Below are positions 1-5,460 of a DNA stretch of 5,558 nucleotides, piece by piece. A program made the translations under genes and the position numbers. Every line of letters starts with the position of its first letter. The first letter of the stretch is position 1. The notes under the pieces are model-generated. The model searched no databases, was not told the DNA's origin, and worked only from the letters and a program-made list of their open reading frames with translations. The DNA is from VFBF01 sp964530695 (lineage in GTDB: Bacteria; Pseudomonadota; Alphaproteobacteria; Caulobacterales; Aquidulcibacteraceae), in NCBI GenBank assembly GCA_964530695.1, contig CAZGYQ010000128.1, forward strand, positions 1-5,558. The letters are read 5' to 3'.

Positions 1-39
1 GGCTTCGCCGACACCTTCTCCCCCTCGCGGGGGCGAAGG
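1..39. repeat. Palindromic intergenic repeat downstream of mutM
   Basis: A hairpin lies at 14-39: CCTTC, one mismatched base, CCCCC, loop TCGC, then GGGGG, one mismatched base, GAAGG. It is preceded at 1-9 by a small GGC-TTC-GCC hairpin. It sits 8 bases past the mutM stop, so on the minus strand it could help end mutM transcription, but no T-run follows it. The combination of a CCTTCTCCCCC-type palindrome with a GGCTTCGCCGAC segment looks like repeats that I recall being dispersed between genes in alphaproteobacteria; that is recollection, not something this window can show. The element is probably cut by the window edge. Confidence 0.5.
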
Positions 40-47
40 GAATGGAG

Positions 48-905
48 TCACCGCTGGCACTTCGCGCAGTAAAACGTGCTCCGCCCGCCCTGGACGATGC
101 GCGCAATCACGCCGCCACACGTTGCACACGCCTCCCCTTCCCGCCCGTACACCTTGAAGCGATGCTGGAAATACCCCAGCGCGCCGTCGACGCTGGCGTA
201 GTCGCGCAGCGTGGAGCCGCCGGCTTCGATGGCCTCAACGAGCACGTCGCGCACGGTGGTCGTCAGCAATTCGAGACGCGCCGCGGAAATGCGGCCCGCC
301 GCACGTTTCGGCGAGATGTTCGAACGGTAGAGCGCCTCGCACACATAGATGTTGCCGAGTCCCGCGACGACGCGCTGGTCGAGCAGCGTCGCCTTCACGT
401 TCTGCTTCTTGCCGTGAAACGCCGCCGCGAGATGATCGGCGTGAAAGGCGTTGCCGAGCGGTTCGGGGCCGAGGCCCGCGAAATACGGATGCGCGTCCAC
501 CTCATCGCTCGGTATCAGCGTCATGTACCCGAAGCGGCGCGGATCGTTGTACTCGACGCGGTCGCCGCGATCGGTTTCCAGAACGACGTGCGTGTGCGCG
601 GGATCGAGCGCGTCGGCGTAATAGAGCTCGCTGGGCCGTACGGTTTTCTTCTTCGCCAGTATTGTGAAGCGTCCCGACATGCCGAGATGCGCCACGAGCG
701 TCTCGCCCGTATCGAGCGGCGCCACGAGATACTTCGCGCGGCGATCGAGCTTCAGCACTTTCGCGCCCGTCAGCCGTTCCGCGAACCGCTCCGGCAACGC
801 AAAGCGCAGATCCGGCCGCCGCGCCTCCGCACGCGCGATGCGCCTGCCCTCCAGCACGGGCGCAAGCCCGCGGCGGACGGTTTCGACTTCGGGGAGCTCA
901 GGCAT
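48..905 (-). CDS. mutM: Formamidopyrimidine-DNA glycosylase / AP lyase MutM (Fpg)
   Basis: A 285-residue base-excision repair enzyme that removes 8-oxoguanine and formamidopyrimidines from DNA and cleaves the abasic site by beta,delta-elimination. The start is fixed by the invariant N-terminus MPELPEVET, whose Pro2 becomes the catalytic amine after Met removal, with Glu3 beside it. Visible next are Lys58 in RRAKYL (equivalent to E. coli Lys57), HLGMSG (73-78) and NDPRRFG (120-126). The helix-two-turn-helix motif GLGNIY is at 182-187. The C-terminal zinc finger is C260-X2-C263-X16-C280-X2-C283, with Arg275 in its hairpin. A loop around residues 83-103 is about ten residues longer than in E. 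coli, as I would expect for alphaproteobacterial homologues. No key residue is missing. The frame stays open upstream for 129 codons, but that stretch is antisense to ubiE. No strong Shine-Dalgarno is visible. The gene is divergent from ubiE. Confidence 0.97.
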   Translation of the reverse strand: MPELPEVETVRRGLAPVLEGRRIARAEARRPDLRFALPERFAERLTGAKVLKLDRRAKYLVAPLDTGETLVAHLGMSGRFTILAKKKTVRPSELYYADALDPAHTHVVLETDRGDRVEYNDPRRFGYMTLIPSDEVDAHPYFAGLGPEPLGNAFHADHLAAAFHGKKQNVKATLLDQRVVAGLGNIYVCEALYRSNISPKRAAGRISAARLELLTTTVRDVLVEAIEAGGSTLRDYASVDGALGYFQHRFKVYGREGEACATCGGVIARIVQGGRSTFYCAKCQR

Positions 906-968
906 GGCCGCCAGCGGCGGATCGGCGCGACATGGGGTGTCATGTAGCGGTCGGCGCGCCGGAAGCCT
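906..968. promoter_or_regulatory. Divergent mutM/ubiE intergenic region
   Basis: These 63 bases separate the divergent starts of mutM and ubiE and must hold the translation signals, and probably the promoters, of both unless those lie inside the genes. A dyad is visible: ACATG at 930-934 and CATGT at 941-945, separated by 6 bases, overlapping GACA (929-932) and TGTC (938-941). CCGCC-AGC-GGCGG at 908-920 can form a small hairpin just upstream of the mutM start codon. I see no convincing -35/-10 pair, so the role is inferred from position. Confidence 0.4.
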
Positions 969-1769
969 ATGTCTTTGCCCATGGCTCCCAACACACATGA
1001 ACCCGCCGAAGACACCGCCTCGTTCGGGTACGAGGACGTCCCCGCCGCCGAGAAGGCCGGGCGGGTGAAGGACGTCTTCGACCGCGTCGCCAACCGTTAC
1101 GACCTGATGAACGACCTCATGTCGGCTGGTATGCACCGGCTCTGGAAGGACGCCGCCGTCGCCCGGCTCAACCCCCGTCCCGGGGAGGTCATCCTCGATG
1201 TGGCGGGCGGCACCGGAGACATCGCCCGGCGAATCAAGAAGCGCGTGGAGGCCATCCGCAAACGCCGGGGTGGCCAGATGGCCGATATCCACGTCTGCGA
1301 CATCAACGAGGAGATGCTCGAGGCGGGGCGTCGCCGCGATGGGGGCCGAGGCGAGGACGGCTTCTCCTGGAAGGTCGCCGACGCCGAGGCCATGCCCTTC
1401 CCGGACGCCTTCGCGGACGCCTACATCATCAGTTTCGGCATTCGTAACGTCACGGACATTCCCAAGGCGCTCAAGGAGGCCAGGCGCGTCCTGAAGCCCG
1501 GCGGGCGCTTCGTGTGCCTCGAATTCTCCCGGATGGCGATCGCAGGGGTGTCCGACGTCTATGACGCCTATTCCTTCAGGGTCATCCCCGCCATCGGCAA
1601 GCTGGTGGCCAACGATGAGGCGGCCTACCGCTATCTGGTGGAATCCATTCGCAGATTTCCGGATCAGGAAACCTTTTCAGGCATGATCGCGGACGCAGGG
1701 TTCGCCCGGGTCGGTTACCGGAACTTCGCCGGCGGGGCGACGGCGCTGCATTGGGGTTTTGTGGTCTGA
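969..1769 (+). CDS. ubiE: Ubiquinone biosynthesis C-methyltransferase UbiE
   Basis: A 266-residue SAM-dependent class I methyltransferase. It methylates the ring of 2-polyprenyl-6-methoxy-benzoquinol in ubiquinone synthesis, and demethylmenaquinol in organisms that make menaquinone. Family signatures appear in order: FGYEDV (19-24), NRYDLMNDLMSAGMHRLWK (42-60), SAM-binding motif I LDVAGGTGD (76-84), the acidic DIN after strand 2 (111-113), ISFGIRNVTD (154-163), RRVLKPGGR (172-180), YDAYSF (198-203) and the ALH near the C-terminus. Compared with E. coli UbiE, a basic insert (about 89-104, rich in Lys/Arg) lies between motif I and the acidic loop. A start at 981 would give 262 residues. I chose 969 because GGAAG (961-965) lies upstream, although only 3 bases away; neither start has ideal spacing. 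It is first in the ubiE-ubiB-coaBC run and ends 3 bases before ubiB. Confidence 0.97.
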   Translation: MSLPMAPNTHEPAEDTASFGYEDVPAAEKAGRVKDVFDRVANRYDLMNDLMSAGMHRLWKDAAVARLNPRPGEVILDVAGGTGDIARRIKKRVEAIRKRRGGQMADIHVCDINEEMLEAGRRRDGGRGEDGFSWKVADAEAMPFPDAFADAYIISFGIRNVTDIPKALKEARRVLKPGGRFVCLEFSRMAIAGVSDVYDAYSFRVIPAIGKLVANDEAAYRYLVESIRRFPDQETFSGMIADAGFARVGYRNFAGGATALHWGFVV

Positions 1770-1772
1770 ACA

Positions 1773-3365
1773 ATGTTTGACTGGATCGGGCATACCTGGA
1801 GGCTGCTGCGGATGGCGGCGATCCTGCTCCGCTATGACGCCCTCCTGCCCGCGGAGTACCAGAGCCGCCTGCCCTGGTGGGCGCAGGCCCTCAGCAAGTT
1901 TTTCCGCCTGTTCGCCCGCCCCCGGCGCGGCCAGTCCCCCGGCGAACGGCTGGCGACGGCGCTCGAGAAGCTCGGCCCCGCCTACGTGAAGATGGGCCAG
2001 TTCCTCGCCACCCGGCCGGACTTCATCGGCGTCACCGCCGCGCAGGACCTCGGCCGCCTCAAGGACCGCCTCCCGCCCTTCTCCCGCGAGAAGGCGCTGG
2101 ACACGATCAACGCGGAGTTCGGCGTCACCGTCGATCTCTTCGGCGAGGAGTTCTCCGACGCCATGGCCGCGGCGTCCATCGCGCAGGTGCACCAGGCGCG
2201 GCCGAACCGCCAGCACGCGGTCGCGGTCAAGATCCTGCGTCCGCGCATCGAGCGGAAGATGGCGCGGGAAATGGGCGCGCTGCGGTTCGGCGCGCAGCTC
2301 ATTGAGACCTTCATCCCCTCCTCGCGCCGCCTGGAGCCGGTGAACTTCATCGAGACCGTGTCGACGGCGATGGAGCGCGAGCTTGATCTGCGTCTCGAAG
2401 CGGGCGCTGCGGCGGAGTTCAAGGAAGTCGCCGAGAAGGACGGTTTCCTCTCCGTGCCGTCCATCGACTGGGCGCGCTCGGGCAAGCGGGTGATGACGCT
2501 CGACTGGATCGACGGCATCGCGCTCACCGATCACGCCGGCCTGCGCGCGGCGGGCGCCGATCTGCCGGGCCTCGCCATCTCCGTGACGCGGGGTTTCCTC
2601 GCGGCGGCGCTCGACCACGGCTTCTTCCACGCCGACATGCACGAGGGAAACCTCATCTACGGCCGTGACGGCAAACTCTGGATCGTCGATTTCGGCATCA
2701 TGGGCCGCATCGGCCACAAGGAGCGCCGCTACCTCGCGGAAATCCTCTACGGGTTCCTGCGCCGCGACTACAAGCGCGTGGCGGAAGTGCACCAGGAAGC
2801 GGGCTACGTGCCGGAGAAGTTCACCGTCGAGGAATTCGCGCAGGCCCTGCGCGCGATCGGCGAGCCGATCTTCGGCAAGACCGCCGACCAGCTCTCGATG
2901 TCGAAGCTGCTGCTGCAACTGTTCGACATCACGCACATGTTCGGCATGCACCTGCGGCCGGAACTGGTGATGCTGCAGAAGACAATGGTGCAGGTCGAGG
3001 GCGTCTCGCGCACGCTCGATCCCCGTCACGACATGTGGGCCGCCGCGCGGCCGATCGTGGAACGCTGGGTGCGCCGCGAACTCGGCGCGGAATCCACCGC
3101 GCGCCGCGCCATCGACGAAGCGGGCGCGGGGTTGGGCGCGCTGCGCCGCCTGCCGCAGACGCTCGCAGCACTTGAGGGCGCGGCGAACGCGATCCGCTCC
3201 ACGCCCACGGCCGCGGAGCGCGTGCCGTTCCAGTGGCGCCATTTCTGGGTGGGCGCGGTGGTGGGCGTGCTCGCGATCCTGGCGCTGATGGTTTCCAACA
3301 CGCCGCGCTCGAACGGCCCGGTGCAGCCGAACGCGGTGGAAGCGAAGACGCCGGTGCGGAGATGA
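1773..3365 (+). CDS. ubiB: Ubiquinone biosynthesis protein UbiB (atypical kinase/ATPase, ABC1/COQ8 family)
   Basis: A 530-residue member of the UbiB/COQ8 protein-kinase-like family, required for ubiquinone synthesis. Members are membrane-associated ATPases thought to help handle lipid intermediates; older databases wrongly call them 2-polyprenylphenol 6-hydroxylase. The family KxGQ motif is K73-M-G-Q76, followed by FLATRPD. The Ala-rich nucleotide loop is AAASIAQVH (132-140), replacing the Gly-rich loop of ordinary kinases. The ATP lysine is in AVKIL (Lys153). An ExD-type element lies in ERELDLRLEA (201-210). The catalytic segment HADMHEGN is at 286-293 and the metal-binding DFG at 306-308. 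Near the C-terminus one clear hydrophobic segment (about 491-507) is followed by a 23-residue polar tail, whereas E. coli UbiB has two predicted helices there. Start and spacing (3 nt after ubiE), plus a 4-nt ATGA overlap with coaBC, indicate co-transcription and translational coupling. Confidence 0.97.
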   Translation: MFDWIGHTWRLLRMAAILLRYDALLPAEYQSRLPWWAQALSKFFRLFARPRRGQSPGERLATALEKLGPAYVKMGQFLATRPDFIGVTAAQDLGRLKDRLPPFSREKALDTINAEFGVTVDLFGEEFSDAMAAASIAQVHQARPNRQHAVAVKILRPRIERKMAREMGALRFGAQLIETFIPSSRRLEPVNFIETVSTAMERELDLRLEAGAAAEFKEVAEKDGFLSVPSIDWARSGKRVMTLDWIDGIALTDHAGLRAAGADLPGLAISVTRGFLAAALDHGFFHADMHEGNLIYGRDGKLWIVDFGIMGRIGHKERRYLAEILYGFLRRDYKRVAEVHQEAGYVPEKFTVEEFAQALRAIGEPIFGKTADQLSMSKLLLQLFDITHMFGMHLRPELVMLQKTMVQVEGVSRTLDPRHDMWAAARPIVERWVRRELGAESTARRAIDEAGAGLGALRRLPQTLAALEGAANAIRSTPTAAERVPFQWRHFWVGAVVGVLAILALMVSNTPRSNGPVQPNAVEAKTPVRR

Positions 3366-4558
3366 CCGAACGGCGCGTTCTCCTCGTGATCGGCGGCGGC
3401 ATCGCGGCGTACAAGGCGCTTGAGTTGATCCGCCTGCTCGCGAAATCCGGCGTGCGCACGCGCGCGATCGTGACGAACGCGGGATCGCATTTCGTCACGC
3501 CGCTCTCGGTGGGCTCGCTCACGGAAGATAAAGTCTACGGCGATCTCTTCAGCCTCACCGACGAGGCGGAGATGGGCCACATCCAGCTCTCGCGCAGCGC
3601 CGATCTCGTCGTCGTCGCGCCGGCGACGGCCGATCTCATGGCGAAGGCCGCGAACGGCATCGCCAACGATCTCGCCTCCACCGCCCTTCTCGCCACCGAC
3701 AAGCCCGTGCTCATGGCGCCGGCGATGAACGTGCGCATGTGGCTCAACGCGGCGACGCAGCGCAACGTGGCGCGGCTTGCGGCGGACGGCGTGCAGTTCA
3801 TCGGCCCCGACGACGGCGCCATGGCGTGCGGCGAGTTCGGCCCCGGCCGCATGGCGGAGCCGCAGGCCATCTGCGACGCGATCCTCGCCTTCTACGAAAG
3901 CCGCGCCATCGGCCAGCCGCTCGCCGGCCGCAAGGTGCTCGTCACCGCCGGCCCGACGCTGGAACAGATCGACCCCGTGCGCTTCATCTCGAACCGCTCG
4001 TCCGGCAAGCAGGGCTTTGCGATCGCCGAAGCGCTCGCGCGTCTCGGCGCGCATGTGCGGCTCGTCTCCGGGCCTGTCGCGCTCGCCGATCCGTTCGGCG
4101 TCGACACCGTGCGCGTGGAATCGGCCGAACAGATGCTCGCGGCGTGCGAAGCCGCCCTGCCCGCGGACGCCGCCGTGTGCGTCGCCGCCGTCGCGGACTG
4201 GCGCCCCGAAACCACCGCATCGAAGAAGATCAAGAAAGGCGCCGACGGCCCGCCGCCGATCAGCCTTTCGGAAAACCCCGACATCCTCGCCACGCTCTCG
4301 AAGAAGAAATCGAAACGCCCGCGCCTCGTCGTCGGCTTCGCGGCGGAAACCAACGACGTCGAAGCGCACGCGAAACAGAAGCTCGCGAAAAAAGGCTGCG
4401 ACTGGATCGTCGCCAACGATGTCAGCGGCGATGTCATGGGCGGCGATTCCAACCAGGTGATGATCATCCGCGCCGACGGCGTGGAGCGCTGGCCGGAAAT
4501 GGCGAAGACCGCGGTGGCGGGGAAGATCGCGGCGGAGATCGCGGCGGCGCTGGCGTAG
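3362..4558 (+). CDS. coaBC: Bifunctional phosphopantothenoylcysteine decarboxylase / phosphopantothenate-cysteine ligase CoaBC (Dfp)
   Basis: A 398-residue soluble fusion enzyme of coenzyme A synthesis, close to the E. coli length of about 406. The C-terminal CoaB part joins cysteine to 4'-phosphopantothenate using CTP. The N-terminal CoaC flavoprotein then oxidatively decarboxylates the product to 4'-phosphopantetheine using FMN. CoaC features are GGGIAAYK (11-18), the active-site His73 in MGHIQLS, PAMN (120-123) and the active-site Cys156 in ACGEFGPGRM. CoaB features are TAGPT (195-199), DPVRFISNRSSGKQG (204-218), AAVADW (275-280), the lysine-rich KKIKK (288-292), and VGFAAETN then ANDVS (351-355). 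All catalytic residues I can place are present. I take the ATG at 3362, which overlaps the ubiB stop as ATGA. GGAG (3358-3361) abuts this ATG with no spacer, so initiation probably relies on ribosomes finishing ubiB. The frame is open 43 codons further upstream, but that is inside ubiB. Confidence 0.97.
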   Translation: MTERRVLLVIGGGIAAYKALELIRLLAKSGVRTRAIVTNAGSHFVTPLSVGSLTEDKVYGDLFSLTDEAEMGHIQLSRSADLVVVAPATADLMAKAANGIANDLASTALLATDKPVLMAPAMNVRMWLNAATQRNVARLAADGVQFIGPDDGAMACGEFGPGRMAEPQAICDAILAFYESRAIGQPLAGRKVLVTAGPTLEQIDPVRFISNRSSGKQGFAIAEALARLGAHVRLVSGPVALADPFGVDTVRVESAEQMLAACEAALPADAAVCVAAVADWRPETTASKKIKKGADGPPPISLSENPDILATLSKKKSKRPRLVVGFAAETNDVEAHAKQKLAKKGCDWIVANDVSGDVMGGDSNQVMIIRADGVERWPEMAKTAVAGKIAAEIAAALA

Positions 4559-4574
4559 GGCGCGTTGCGCCTTT
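4559..4574 (+). terminator. Possible weak terminator after coaBC
   Basis: GGCGC-GTT-GCGCC followed by TTT begins immediately after the coaBC stop. The stem is only 5 bp and the T-run only three bases, so termination would be weak or partial. It could equally be a chance palindrome in GC-rich DNA. Confidence 0.3.
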
Positions 4575-4595
4575 CAGACCCGACAATATCTGTGT

Positions 4596-4624
4596 AGGAC
4601 AAGTCCCGCTTGATGGGGACATTC
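4596..4624 (+). promoter_or_regulatory. Ribosome binding site of the small lipoprotein gene, inside a possible hairpin
   Basis: GGGGA at 4615-4619 lies 5 bases before the ATG at 4625 and decides that start over the in-frame TTG at 4610 and ATG at 4613. GTCCC at 4603-4607 can pair with GGGAC at 4616-4620 across an 8-base loop, which would bury the Shine-Dalgarno. Just upstream is GGAC-AA-GTCC (4597-4606), a 10-bp DNA palindrome sharing bases with the left arm. Any promoter must be in 4559-4600; TTGCGC (4565) and TATCTG (4587) are 16 bases apart, but that match is poor. Confidence 0.45.
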
Positions 4625-5200
4625 ATGCGCGCAGTTTTCCTGCCCGTACTTTTGGCGATTGGTTGCTCTCAACCTAACGCGGCGCCGGCGCCCGACCTCA
4701 GAAACATGCCCGTCGAAGACGTGGCCCCGAAGCTTCTACAGGATGTCTGCATCGCCAATCTCGGCGGCAGAGATGGGATCGCCAGAGCCGCGCGAGTGGG
4801 CGGCTGGCGTTCAGTCTCACACTCAGCAATCTCTGCTTGGGATGGCAGAGGAATTCCTTCGACTCGCCGATTGACGTGGATCGTGCAAGACGCAAACGCC
4901 GTCGTGTACCTTGAGACGGGCATCAGCGGTGGCAGTAGCGATACTTGGTATTGCCGGGTCGCATTCACCGGCGGTGACGTGAATGTTCTCTCAAAGTCGT
5001 TTGAGAACATCGAGGTTGGCGGCGTGCCACTGGGGGAAGTCGGGATGCGCCAACAAGACGTTCCGAACGACGGCTGGACAAACCTAGGCTATTTTCGCGG
5101 CGTACCGGAACCGTGGGCGGTGTTGAATTTCTCCTACAAGGAAGGCGCACCGGCGCACGCGTCTTTGCGGACGGCGGAGTTGACGGCGCGCGCTCGCTAG
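4625..5200 (+). CDS. Hypothetical small putative lipoprotein
   Basis: I do not recognise this 191-residue protein. It begins MRAVFLPVLLAIGC: a short charged start, a hydrophobic core and an AIGC sequence that resembles a lipobox with Cys14 as the lipidated residue. A Pro/Ala-rich linker follows (about 17-25). The A at lipobox position -3 is less usual than L, and the signal is short, so an ordinary secretory signal or a slightly longer start (4613 or TTG 4610) is possible. The mature part has two cysteines, Cys42 and Cys110, which could form a disulfide in the periplasm. It has Trp-rich spots (W61, W72, W85, W108, W151, W164) and looks like an alpha/beta domain, with no catalytic motif I can name. 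Codon use is visibly more mixed and AT-tolerant than in the three upstream genes, suggesting a less conserved or newly acquired gene. A good ribosome binding site (GGGGA, 5 bases upstream) supports real expression. Confidence 0.75.
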   Translation: MRAVFLPVLLAIGCSQPNAAPAPDLRNMPVEDVAPKLLQDVCIANLGGRDGIARAARVGGWRSVSHSAISAWDGRGIPSTRRLTWIVQDANAVVYLETGISGGSSDTWYCRVAFTGGDVNVLSKSFENIEVGGVPLGEVGMRQQDVPNDGWTNLGYFRGVPEPWAVLNFSYKEGAPAHASLRTAELTARAR

Positions 5201-5202
5201 CC

Positions 5203-5222
5203 CCCTACCCGTTGAGGGAGGG
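5203..5222 (+). terminator. Hairpin just past the lipoprotein gene stop
   Basis: CCCT, a bulged A, CCC, loop GTTGA, then GGG and AGGG give a 7-bp GC-rich stem starting 3 bases after the TAG. No T-run follows (the next bases are AAAGAGG), so it is not a classical intrinsic terminator. It may stabilise the 3' end or be another copy of a dispersed palindrome, resembling in style the hairpin at 14-39. Confidence 0.4.
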
Positions 5223-5246
5223 AAAGAGGCGGTGGTGTTCGCGGGT

Positions 5247-5342
5247 AGGACCGCGCACCTCCCGGTGCGCATGGGCGGATCATCCATGCGAAGGCCGTGC
5301 GTGAACGGAACACCGCATGCGCACCGGGAGGTGCGCGGTCCT
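5247..5342. repeat. REP-like inverted pair A (REPIN-like element)
   Basis: Perfect 27-bp inverted repeats at 5247-5273 and 5316-5342 are separated by 42 bases. Each arm is itself a hairpin. The left arm has AGGACC (5247-5252), stem GCGCACC (5253-5259), loop TCCC (5260-5263) and stem GGTGCGC (5264-5270). The right arm is the exact complement, with loop GGGA at 5326-5329 and GGTCCT at 5337-5342. The AGGACC hexamers face outward. Two hairpin units in opposite orientation about 100 bp long match the organisation of REPINs, which are moved by RAYT (TnpA-REP, IS200/IS605-related) enzymes in trans. Assignment to that class is inference from structure. Confidence 0.75.
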
Positions 5343-5358
5343 GCTCTCCGACGTTCGT

Positions 5359-5460
5359 GATGAGGACCGCCGGCGCCCTCGCCGGCCAGGTGGTTCGTCC
5401 TGAAAGATCGCCGCCCGTCTTGAGCACCGTATGCCGGCGAGGGCGCCGGCGGTCCTCATC
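5359..5460. repeat. REP-like inverted pair B (REPIN-like element)
   Basis: Perfect 28-bp inverted repeats at 5359-5386 and 5433-5460 are separated by 46 bases. The left arm has GATG, then AGGACC (5363-5368), stem GCCGGCG (5369-5375), loop CCCT (5376-5379) and stem CGCCGGC (5380-5386). The right arm mirrors it, with loop AGGG at 5440-5443, GGTCCT at 5451-5456 and CATC at 5457-5460. It starts 16 bases after pair A. It shares A's outer hexamer and 7/4/7 geometry but not its stem sequence. AGGACC to GGTCCT spans 94 bases here and 96 in pair A. Confidence 0.75.

Noticed and set aside
42..947. Plus-strand open frame (301 codons) opposite mutM
   Set aside because: Antisense shadow of mutM, which has complete catalytic and zinc-finger residues.
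906..1292. Extended open frame adding 129 residues to the MutM N-terminus
   Set aside because: It is antisense to ubiE, and MutM needs the processed N-terminal Pro-Glu of MPELPEVE for catalysis, so the start is at 905.
1677..3242. Long minus-strand open frame (521 codons) opposite ubiB
   Set aside because: It mirrors ubiB codon structure in GC-rich DNA and is Arg/Ala/His-rich with no recognisable domain. UbiB on the other strand has full family motifs.
3026..4369. Long minus-strand open frame (447 codons) opposite ubiB/coaBC
   Set aside because: Same GC-driven antisense artefact; the composition is low-complexity and crosses the ubiB-coaBC junction, while CoaBC is unambiguous.
3739..4677. 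Plus-strand open frame (312 codons) overlapping coaBC
   Set aside because: A frame-shifted shadow of coaBC, very Arg-rich, and it runs across the coaBC stop into the next leader without any domain.
5247..5460. CRISPR array
   Set aside because: The repeats are inverted pairs of two different sequences, not regularly spaced direct repeats with spacers, and no cas gene is present.
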